This document shows positions 38,021 through 48,500 of a stretch of DNA of 64,000 nt, piece by piece (the first letter of the stretch is position 1; every line of letters starts with the position of its first letter). The notes under the pieces are model-generated. The model was not told the DNA's origin, searched no databases, and worked only from the letters and a program-made list of their open reading frames with translations. Position numbers and translations under genes: made by a program. This DNA comes from Streptococcus sanguinis (lineage in GTDB: Bacteria > Bacillota > Bacilli > Lactobacillales > Streptococcaceae): contig NZ_JAHZPA010000008.1 of assembly GCF_019929225.1 (NCBI RefSeq), forward strand, positions 42,439 through 106,438, read 5' to 3'.

Positions 38021-38029
38021 TGGTATAAT
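38021..38029 (+). promoter_or_regulatory. budA promoter
   Basis: Extended -10 TGGTATAAT at 38021-38029, giving a leader of about 95 bases before the ATG at 38130; no recognised riboswitch in it. Confidence 0.6.
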
Positions 38030-38129
38030 GATTGGCGTAGAAATTCAGTAAGCACATGTAATTAGGATGAAAAAAGCTTAGCTGGATGGGCAATAATATT
38101 TTTAGGAAGAGAAAGATTAAGGAATAGGA

Positions 38130-38849
38130 ATGGCAGAACCAATCAAATTATTTCAATATAATACTTTGGGAGCTTTGATGGCTGGTCTTTACGACGGAAG
38201 TATGACCGTTGGAGAGCTGCTGCAGTATGGAGATTTGGGCTTGGGAACGCTGGACTCTATTGATGGCGAGCTCATTATTCTCGATGGTAAGGCTTATCAG
38301 GCAAAGGGATCTGGAGAAGTGCCAGAAGTGGTTGAGGTGTCACCGGATATGACAGTACCTTATGCGGCAGTGGTTCCTCACCAGGCGGAGGTCATTTTCC
38401 GTCAGCGCTTTGAGATGGATGACAAGGAGTTGGAGAAGCGGATTGAGTCTTACTATGATGGGGAAAATCTTTTCCGCTCTATCAAGATTCACGGCGATTT
38501 CGCCCGCATGCATGTTCGGATGATTCCCAAGTCTACGACGGAGCGGAAGTTTGCAGAAGTAGCGGTCAATCAGCCTGAGTATCGTAAGGAAAATGTCACA
38601 GGCACCATCGTTGGTATCTGGACGCCTGAGATTTTCCACGGGGTTAGTCTAGCAGGCTATCATCTGCATTTTGTATCGGATGATTTAACTTTTGGTGGAC
38701 ATGTTATGGATTTTGTTATCAAAGAAGGTGTCGTCGAGTTGGGCGCTGTAGACCAGCTGGATCAGCGTTTCCCGGTACAAGATCGCAAGTATCTCTTTGC
38801 TAAGTTTAATATGGACGAAATGAAAGAAGATATGGAAAAGTCGGAATAA
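38130..38849 (+). CDS. budA: Alpha-acetolactate decarboxylase
   Basis: A 239-residue enzyme converting acetolactate to acetoin, diverting pyruvate from acid production and helping pH homeostasis. The zinc ligands are visible as His178 and His180 (GYHLHF) and His191 (FGGH); the conserved Glu/Arg region IHGDFARMHVRMIPKS is also present. Length is normal. The ribosome site is AAGGAATAGG. The acetolactate synthase partner gene is not in the window. Confidence 0.94.
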   Translation: MAEPIKLFQYNTLGALMAGLYDGSMTVGELLQYGDLGLGTLDSIDGELIILDGKAYQAKGSGEVPEVVEVSPDMTVPYAAVVPHQAEVIFRQRFEMDDKELEKRIESYYDGENLFRSIKIHGDFARMHVRMIPKSTTERKFAEVAVNQPEYRKENVTGTIVGIWTPEIFHGVSLAGYHLHFVSDDLTFGGHVMDFVIKEGVVELGAVDQLDQRFPVQDRKYLFAKFNMDEMKEDMEKSE

Positions 38850-38853
38850 ATAG

Positions 38854-38886
38854 TAGGGGCGAGCATTGTTTGCTTCCCTCTTTTTT
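38854..38886 (+). terminator. Terminator after budA
   Basis: Imperfect stem AGGGGCGAGCA/TGCTTCCCT and six T, running directly into the next promoter. Confidence 0.6.
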
Positions 38887-38894
38887 GATATAAT
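38886..38894 (+). promoter_or_regulatory. Promoter of the flavodoxin-like gene
   Basis: Extended -10 TGATATAAT right after the budA terminator T run; AAGGAGAAG before the ATG at 38922. Confidence 0.6.
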
Positions 38895-38921
38895 TGGAAA
38901 AAATAAAGGAGAAGAGAAGCT

Positions 38922-39413
38922 ATGATTTATTTGGTAAATGCCAGTCCGAATAGGAATGGAAATAGTTTTAAGTTGGGGCGCTTTTTTCTGCGGGATAGAG
39001 ATTATGAGGTTCTTCAATTAGTGGACTACCACATTGAGCAATATGGCCAGTCAGCAGAAAACGATCAGTTCTTTCAAGTCTATGAGCAGCTGAGCCAAGC
39101 CGATGTACTGGTGTTTACCAGTCCTATTTATTGGTGGTCTTTTTCAGGCTTGCTAAAAACCCTGTTGGACCGAGTGGCTGATGTGCATGAGCCTCAGGAA
39201 GCACTCAAGGGCAAAAAGGTGTTTTTCCTCTTGCAAGGTTCTCAACCTAGCAAAGAAATTGAAATGCTGGACTACGTGATGAGTCGCTTTTGCCAGAACT
39301 GCGGACTCGAATATGAGGGGCTGGCAGTAACCAATCATGAGCTAAAAGAAATCGAAGGTTGGGAATTAGCAGCCCTACAGGAAAAATTAGATAAGGTTTT
39401 ATCAGAAGGTTAA
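38922..39413 (+). CDS. Flavodoxin-like NAD(P)H-dependent oxidoreductase
   Basis: A 163-residue protein of the NADPH-dependent FMN reductase/flavodoxin-like fold. The FMN phosphate loop is NASPNRNGNSFKLG, and TSPIYWWSFSGLLKTLLDRV near 67-86 is the characteristic isoalloxazine-side motif of this family. Role: electron transfer or quinone/iron reduction; precise substrate unknown. It is the last gene before the CshA cluster. Confidence 0.88.
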   Translation: MIYLVNASPNRNGNSFKLGRFFLRDRDYEVLQLVDYHIEQYGQSAENDQFFQVYEQLSQADVLVFTSPIYWWSFSGLLKTLLDRVADVHEPQEALKGKKVFFLLQGSQPSKEIEMLDYVMSRFCQNCGLEYEGLAVTNHELKEIEGWELAALQEKLDKVLSEG

Positions 39414-39418
39414 AAGTG

Positions 39419-39448
39419 AGAAGATTCGTTTGCGAGTCTTCTTTTTTT
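39419..39448 (+). terminator. Terminator after the flavodoxin-like gene
   Basis: Stem AGAAGATTCG/CGAGTCTTCT, loop TTTG, T run. Confidence 0.88.
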
Positions 39449-39504
39449 ACTATAAAAATGGAGTCTTTTTTTTATGTGTCTATTTTTGGACACTATGCCC
39501 CTCA

Positions 39505-39549
39505 ACTACAGTCATATCCATGGCTAACTATATATAAATGTTGTATAAT
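39505..39549 (+). promoter_or_regulatory. Promoter and conserved upstream element, first CshA-like gene
   Basis: TATAAT at 39544-39549, 35 bases before the ATG. Upstream bases align without gaps to those of the other two CshA-like genes, including TAACTA around 39525-39530. Confidence 0.6.
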
Positions 39550-39584
39550 ACCAATTGCTATTAAATATTAATATAGGAGATTCT

Positions 39585-42500
39585 ATGGGAAAAGAATTAT
39601 TTAACCCCCATTTAAACAAGTTTTCGATTCGAAAATTAAATGTCGGAGTTTGCTCGGTATTATTATCTACCGTTTTTCTTTTAGGTACTGCGGCTACGGT
39701 CAATGCAGATGAAACTGCCAGCGGATCTGTAGATGATAATATCTCACTGCCAGAAAAACCGACGGACTCTGCTATGAGTCAGCCAGTCAGTCAGCCTGCT
39801 CTTGAGAATACAGCAACATCTGCTGTTCCTGAAACAGCTAACTCAGAAGCAAGTGCTGATCAAAATCAGCTGGTAAGTCCAGCTGCAGTTTCAGAGCAAA
39901 CAGCACCTGAAAAGGCGCAAGAAGCTAATCAAACAGTTGAGACCTCTAATGAAGCCAGACCTGCTGAAGCTAGTCGGGCTCGCTCTTATTCAGTGCAATA
40001 TACGCCAAAACCAAGTTCTGCGGCTATGCCAAGGTCCGAGCGTAATGGCCAGCCAATGGAGGCAGGAACATCATTCCGTACTGCCAGTCCTGCTGGTCAA
40101 GCTAGCTCTGCTATACAAGATGCAACACCTAATCCTACAGTTTCTAAACCAACACTGGAAGAATCAGTGAGGAAACGCTCTGATGAGTTGATGAAGCAGG
40201 TGAACTGGCTAGATTTTGGTGATACTAAATCACTGAGAAATCTAGATAAAGACGGCTCCTTTAAAGTTGGAACAGTATATGAAAAGGAAATTTCGCCGGG
40301 CTATGTGGTCAAACTGACTGTGACGGAATTGAAACCTTTCTATGCGACAGAGATCTATCGTGATCGAGTAAAGGGGACTGAGTACGAAAGCAGTTATGAT
40401 CCCAATGCAAAAAATACTTGGCTTCAATATACCAATAGCAATAATTATGCTTATCAGTATTGGTATGGTGATGATTACCGCCCTAAAATTACTGGTGCTG
40501 CTCAAAATCAATGGTCTGCTATTAAGTCAGAAGGAATTGATACTAAAGGCCGTAAGACCCAACTGCAGGTTCCTAAAGATGAAGCCAACTACGGTGTGAA
40601 GTTCAAAGTTGAAGCTAGATATCGTGGGAAGCCTGTTAAAGCAACCGTTGTCATGGCTGATGGAGAAGAGGCAAACCCTGGCGAGTATGCTATCTTTACA
40701 ACCAATGGTAAGGGTTGGGAACATTTGGCCGAGTGGAAGCGTACAGTTACAGACGCAAATGGTGTGACTACTGAGATTACAGAAACCTATAAGCCAATGA
40801 AGCCTACTACAGAAGGCCAATTTATTGGAGATGACGGTACTGGGGTTCATTGGCAGGCCTATGTCAGTCCTGACCAAAAGACTGGCGGACTGGGAAGTCA
40901 AGTATTTGGACCGAACGTTTCTAGAAACAATACAATTCCGCTTGTCATGACACGTGGTGCATCAGAGGTTGGTATTTACATAGCTTCTTCTGGTCAGCAA
41001 GCTGCGATGATTGGTTTTATGGCAATCGATGAAGGTGATGCACCGGATTCTTATGGAAAAGCTATCCATGCTATTTCAAGATACAATGCTGAAACTGGCG
41101 GTCAAAATCCACAGCCATTCTTGGGCCGTGTTGCGGCTGATATTGATACTACATCTGGAAACAACTGGAAGCATGACGATCAGAATGATTTAGCCGATGA
41201 AGGTGTCAATCAGCTCTTGTCTGATGATTTAGTCGGGAAAACCAATGGTCTTTTTCCAGTAAACCGTCTGCATGACGGAGATTATTCTCTCCGCATCCAT
41301 GCTTCGGCTAATGGATACGAAAAAGCCTATGTCCGTGCCTGGATTGACTTCAATAATAATGGTGTCTTTGACGAAGATGAAGCCAGTGAATTTACCGAAG
41401 TAACAACTGCGGGAGATTATACTGTTAACTTTAAGAAGAACCCAGCCATGACCAATCCTGAACTTAGCAAGCTGGGAATGCGGGTTCGTATTGCCTTGAA
41501 CAAGGGAGATATTGAAAAGCCTACTGGAACTGCATTTAGTGGTGAGGTGGAAGACTTAGAAGTTGAACTGACCTATCCACCAAAAGGCGAGAAGAAGGAA
41601 AGTACTGGAATCCGTGACCAGAGACAGACAGCCACTCTTCATTTCACTCCACAGGGGATTGCTCAAAATACTGAAAATCAGAAAGTAGCAATTGATACTA
41701 CTAAAGCTCCGATTGTATTAGATGCGAGAGGAAATGAACTGACTGCTGATGCAGCAGGCTGGTACAACACTGCTGAAGGACGTTATAAAGTAACTGCAAA
41801 CGGCGCTGATGTAGATGTGGTATATGAGCCTAAGGCTGGCTTTATCGGCACAGCTCAGGGGATTAATATCCGTCGTTTTGATACTAACGGCGCAAGTACG
41901 GATTGGATTGCCAAGAATCAGGCTGAAGCAGCTATCAATGACCAACTCAACAATATGGATGGACGTTATGTACCAACCGTGCTGAATGTTCCTAAGTATG
42001 AAACAAGGGATGCTCAAGGACTAACGCAAGAAAAGACGCCGGTCTTTAATGATGGAGATGCTGGCAAAACTCCGGCAAGTCCGACTGCAGCAAATCCTGT
42101 AAAATTTGTGAAAGCAGATGGAACGACAACAGATGATACTAGAGTTCCAGCTTTATCAAATGGTCAGGAAGTTGGTCGTTTTGAAGTCGAGCCTTCAACA
42201 GGTAAGATTACTTTCAAACCAAACAAAAACTTTGTTGGTACTGTAGACCCTGTGTCTGTTCAAATGATTGATGGCAAAGGTATTCCGCATCAAGTTGTTT
42301 ATCAGCCAAAGGTGACTCCTGTTAGACCATCTGCTCAAGGTGCCAGCAGCGAGGGCATTCAAGGTGCAGTTCAGACAGGGCAATTGACCTTCAATCCAGG
42401 CAATAATCGTGTGCCTATTGATAGCAAGAAGTTGCCAACCTTTGATAATGGCAGCCAGACTAAAACAGTTGATGGTGTCGGCACTTATCAGGTGGATAAT

Positions 42501-45500
42501 CAAGGCCTAGTTACCTTCACTCCACTACCGACTTATACTGGACGGCCAGCGGCAGAGGCTGTCAAGCGAGTAGATGTCAATGGGACAGAAGTAACAGCTA
42601 CCTATCAGGCTGATGTAAAAGCAGCAGCACCAAGTGCGACGAATGCTGAAACCAGTGGTATACAAGGCCAAGTTCAGCGAGGAAAAGTCAGCTTCACAGA
42701 AGGTTCTGCGCAAGTCAATGGTCAAAAACAAACGGTGGCCTTTCCAGCTGGCTCAACTCCGCTCTTTGACAATGGTTCGGCTGTTAAAGAAGTGCCTACT
42801 GTTGGTAAGTTTGAAGTGGATGAGGATGGAAATGTAACCTTTACTCCAGAGAAACAATTTAAAGGCCTTACGCCAGACATCAGGATTACTCGTACAGATA
42901 CGAATGGTAGCACAGCTACAGCTATCTACAAGGCAACAGTCACTGCTGTTACTCCAACAGGGACAAACATTACCAGCACTGGTAAACAAGGTCGTCCACA
43001 GACAGGTAAGCCAAACTTTGTCAGTGGTAACCCAGATGTACCGATGGATAATGATACTCCAGCGACTTTCGATGATGGAAGTAAGCGCAAGGTCGTTCCA
43101 AATGTTGGAATCTTTGAAGTGGCACCAGATGGATCTGTCACTTTCACACCTGACAAGCAATTTGTTGGGACACCAGACCCGGTTGTTGTTAAGCGAGTAG
43201 ATAAGAATGGTACTCCAGTAACGGCTAAGTACACGCCAACTGTTGAAAAAGTCACTCCAAGAGCAACAGGCGCTCAGACAAAAGGCCCTCAAGGTCAAGT
43301 TCAAAAAGGCAAGGTTACTTTTGAACCAGGAAGTCCTCAAGTTGGTTTCCCAGAGAACAGCACCCCAGTCTTTGACACTGGCACGAATGTGAAAGAAATT
43401 GCCAAGGTCGGTAAGTTCGAAGTGGACGGAGAGGGTAATGTCACCTTTACTCCAGTCAAAACCTTTGTAGGTAAAACTCCTGAAGTTGAACTCAGCCGTG
43501 CAGATGTCAATGGAACAGTTGCCAAGACCAAATATCGAGCAACTGTGACCGCTGTGACTCCGACAGGAACTGGAGATCAGACAGAAGGCCCGCAAGGCCA
43601 AGTTCAAAAGGGCCGTGTAACTTTTAAAGCTGGCGATCCTAAAGTAGGATTCCCAGCCAACAGCACGCCAGTCTTTGACACGGGTACGAATGTAAAAGAA
43701 ATTGCCAAAGTCGGTAAGTTTGAAGTAGATGCGGAGGGCAATGTCACCTTCACGCCAGACAAACAGTTCAAGGGTGAAACACCAGAAATTAGCATTTCTC
43801 GCAAAGATGCAAATGGTATTGCAGCGAAAGTCACTTATATCGCGACAGTTACATCAGTAACTCCAACAGGAACTAATGTAACTAGTACTGGCCCTCAAGG
43901 TGTCCCTCAAACGGGTACCCCGACTTTCCAAGGTGGTGATTCGCAAGTTCCGATTGATGAAGCAGTAGAGCCAACTTTCGAAGATGGCAGCAAGGAAAAG
44001 ATTATTCCAGGTCAAGGAACTTACGCCATTGCACCAGATGACACAGTGACCTTCACACCGGAGAAGCAGTTTGTAGGCAAGCCAGATCCAATCACTGTAA
44101 AACGCGTGGATAAGAATGGCACTCCTGTGACGGCGACTTACAGTCCAGAGTTTACCAAGGTAACTCCAACTGGTACTGGTGACAAGACAGAGGGCTTGCA
44201 AGGTCAGGTTCAAGAAGGTCATGTTAGCTTCACACCTGGTCATGCCTCTGTACCATTCCCAGCTGAAACAACTCCGCTCTTTGACAATGGTTTGACTGTT
44301 AAAGAGATTCCAACCGTTGGTAAATTTGAAGTGGATGCCAATGGCAAGGTGACTTTCACGCCAGACAAGCAGTTTAAGGGAACCACTCCTGAGCTGACAT
44401 TGGTTCGAGCTGATGTGAATGGCACTCCTGTCACCGTCAAATACCAAGCTGTAGTGAAAGAAGTGGTTCCAACGGAAACAAATATTACCAGCACTGGTGA
44501 GCAAGGCCGTCCACAAACAGGCAAGCCAAACTTCGTGAGCGGCACTCCGGGAGTTCCACTGGATAATGATACTCCGGCTACTTTCGATGACGGAAGCAAG
44601 CGCAAGGTTGTTCCAAATGTCGGTATCTTTGAAGTGGCACCAGACGGTTCTGTTACTTTTACCCCAGATAAGCAATATGTTGGGACGCCAGATCCAGTTG
44701 TTGTTAAGCGAGTGGACAAAAATGGCACTCCTGTGACAGCTAAGTATACGCCAACAGTTGAAAAAGTGACTCCAAGAGCGACAGGTGCTCAGACAGAGGG
44801 GCTTCAAGGCCAAGTTCAAAAAGGCAAGGTTACTTTTGAAGCAGGAAGTCCGCAAGTCGGCTTCCCAACCGACAGCACACCGGTATTTGATACTGGCACG
44901 AATGTCAAAGAAATTTCCAAAGTCGGTAAGTTCGAGGTTGATACAGAGGGGAATGTTACTTTCACACCAGTCAAAACGTTTGTCGGTAAGACACCAGAAG
45001 TTGAACTCAGCCGTACAGATGTCAACGGTACAGCAGCCAAGGCCAACTACCAAGCGACTGTGACCGCTGTGACTCCGACCGGTACTAGTGATAAGACAGA
45101 AGGATTACAAGGTCAGGTTCAAAAAGGTCATGTCACCTTCACGCCAGGCCATGAATTAGTTCCATTCCCAGCAGGATCGACTCCGCTATTTGGTAACGGA
45201 AAAAATATTAAAGAAGTACCAAATATCGGTAAGTTCGAAGTGGATGCAGATGGCATTGTGACCTTCACTCCAGACAAACAGTTTAAGGGTGAAACACCAG
45301 AATTAGGAATTATTCGTGTGGATGCCAACGGAACACCAGTAACAGTTAAATACCAAGCGGTAGTGAAAGAAGTAACTCCAACAGCTACCACCGTTACGAG
45401 CACCGGTCCACAAGGTATCCCGCAAACAGGAACTCCAATCTTCAAAGCTGCGGACCCACTAGTTCCAATCGATGAAACTGTTGAGCCAACCTTTGCGGAT

Positions 45501-48500
45501 GGAAGTAAGGAGAAGAAGATTCCAGGCCAGGGAACTTACACCATCACTCCAGATGGCGTAGTGACCTTCACACCAGAAAAGCAGTTTGTAGGTAAACCGG
45601 ACCCAATCTCTGTGAAACGAGTGGACAAGAACGGCACACCAGTGACTGCGACATACAGTCCAGAGTTTACGAAAGTAACTCCAACAGGTACCAACGCAAC
45701 CAGCACCGGTCCACAAGGTCTTCCTCAAATAGGCACTCCGACTTTTGCGGGCGGTGATCCACTAGTTCCAATCGATGAAACCGTTGCACCAAGCTTCGAA
45801 GATGGTGCCAAGGAAAAAGTAATTCCAGGTCAAGGAACTTACACGATTGCCCCAGATGGCTCAGTGGCTTTCACGCCAGACAAGCAGTTTGTAGGTAAAC
45901 CAGATCCAGTCACCGTTAAGCGGATGGATAAGAATGGTACTCCAATGACAGCGACCTACAGTCCAGAGTTTACCAAGGTAACTCCAACAGGCACCGGTAC
46001 TAAGACAGAAGGCTTGCAAGGTCAGGTTCAAGAAGGTCATGTTAGCTTCACTCCAGGCCATGATTCAGTTCCATTCCCGGCAGGTTCAACTCCATTATTC
46101 GATAATGGTACCGCAGTTAAAGAAGTGCCAAATGTTGGTAAGTTTGAAGTGGATGCGGATGGTAAGGTGACCTTCACACCAGACAAGCAGTTTAAGGGTG
46201 AAACACCAGAACTTGAATTGACTCGTGTGGATGCCAACGGCACCCCTGTTACAGTTAAGTACCAAGCAGTAGTGAAAGAGGTAACTCCAACAGGCACCAC
46301 CTCAACCAGTACTGGCCCACAAGGCCGCCCTCAAACAGGTAAACCAAACTTTGTCAGTGGCGACCCGAATGTACCACTGGATAATGATACTCCAGCGACT
46401 TTCGATGATGGAAGCAAACGCAAGGAAGTTCCAAATGTCGGAATCTTCGAAGTAACACCAGATGGATCTGTCACTTTCACACCTGACAAGCAATTTGTTG
46501 GCACACCAGACCCAGTTGTTGTTAAGCGGGTAGATAAGAATGGTACACCAGTGACGGCTAAGTACACACCAACAGTTGAAAAAGTCACACCAAGAGCCAC
46601 AGGTGCTCAGACAGAGGGGCTTCAAGGCCAAGTTCAAGAAGGCAAAGTCACCTTCACTCCAGGCTATGTTTCTGTTCCATTCCCAGCAGGTTCGACTCCG
46701 TTATTTGACAATGGCTCTTCTGTCAAAGAAGTACCGAATGTTGGTAAGTTCGAAGTGGACGCAGACGGTAAGGTTACTTTCACTCCAGACAAGCAATTCA
46801 AGGGTGAAACGCCAGAACTTGAATTGACTCGCACTGATGTCAATGGTACCCCTGTTACAGTTAACTACCAAGCGGTAGTGAAAGAGGTAACTCCAACAGG
46901 CACCACCGTGACGAGCACTGGCCCACAAGGCCTTCCGCAAACAGGCACTCCAACCTTCAAAGGTGCGGATCCACTGGTTCCAATCGATGAGACTGTTGAG
47001 CCAACCTTTGCAGATGGCAGCAAGAAGAAGACCATTCCAGGTCAGGGAACTTACTCGATTGCTCCAGATGGGACAGTGACCTTCACGCCAGACAAGCAGT
47101 TTGTAGGTAAACCAGATCCAGTCACAGTAAAACGAGTGGATAAGAACGGCACACCAGTGACAGCGACCTACAGTCCAGAGTTTACCAAGGTAACTCCAAC
47201 AGGCACCGGTACTAAGACAGAAGGCTTGCAAGGTCAGGTTCAAAAAGGTCAAGTGACTTTCACGCCAGGACATAAATTAGTTCCATTCCCCGCTGGTTCG
47301 ACTCCACTTTTTGGTAACGGAAAGAATATTAAAGAAGTACCAAATGTTGGTAAGTTCGAAGTGGATGCCGATAACAAGGTGACTTTCACTCCAATAAAAC
47401 AATTCAAGGGTGAAACATCAGAATTGGGATTGATTCGTTTAGACGCTAACGGAACTCCTGTTATTGTCAAATATCAAGCGATAGTGAAAGCAGTAGTCCC
47501 AACTGGTAAAAATGCGACCTCTACAAATATCAAAGGCCATGTTCAGACTGGCAAACCTATCTTCGAAGCAGGTGATACACTGGTGCCAATTGATGAGTCA
47601 GTCGAGCCAGCCTTCGAAGATGGAAGTAAGGAAAAGACCATTCCAGGTCAAGGAACATATACCATCGCACCAGATGGGACAGTCACCTTCACTCCAGAAG
47701 CGGATTTCCTTGGTCAGGGAAGCGGTGTGACCCTTGTCCGTCGTGATAAGAATGGTAGCAAGGTTACAGCTCGCTATGTTCCGACCGTGGTTGCACCATC
47801 AACTAGTCAGGACAGTGTATCTAGTGGTCGCAAGGGTCAAGCTCAAACGGGCACGCCAACCTTTGAAGGGGCGATTGACCAGGCAGTAGCACCGACCTTT
47901 GCGGATGGCAGCACAGAGATGGTTGTCCCAGGTGAGGGAACTTATCGGTTCAATATGTTGGGGGCAGTGACCTTCGTACCGGAAGCCGACTTTGTCGGAA
48001 CTACTCGCGGAGTTGTCGTGAAGCGTTCAGATATTTATGGCAATGCCGTGACGGCAACCTATACCCCAACTGTTTTGGGAAGTACTGCTACAGAAGATAC
48101 CAGCAGCACAGGTCTAAAAGGACAGCCGCAGACTGGCAAACCAATCTTTGAAGGCGACGTGGATCCAACTGTTCCGCCAACTTTCGAGGATGGAAGTACT
48201 GAAAAGGTTGTTCCAGGCCAAGGTACCTACACGATTGCGCCAGATGGCACCGTGACTTTTGTACCGGAAACTGGCTTTGTTGGTCAAGCTGACGGTGTGA
48301 CTGTGATTCGCAAAGACCGCAATGGCCAAACGATTTCAGCAGTTTACGTTCCGACTGTGACAGAAGATCCTGTTCAGCCAGAGCGGACGATTACGCCTGC
48401 CCCTCCATCTCTTTCTAAGAGCGAGGGTGCAAAATCCCTTCCTAAGACAGGTACAGAAGAAACTTCATACTTAGCTGCAAGCTTACTTGCGGGAGTATCA

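Noticed and set aside
41601..48370. Direct repeats resembling a CRISPR or satellite array
   Set aside because: The 303-bp period is one coding unit in a continuous reading frame; there are no short repeats with unique spacers and no cas genes.
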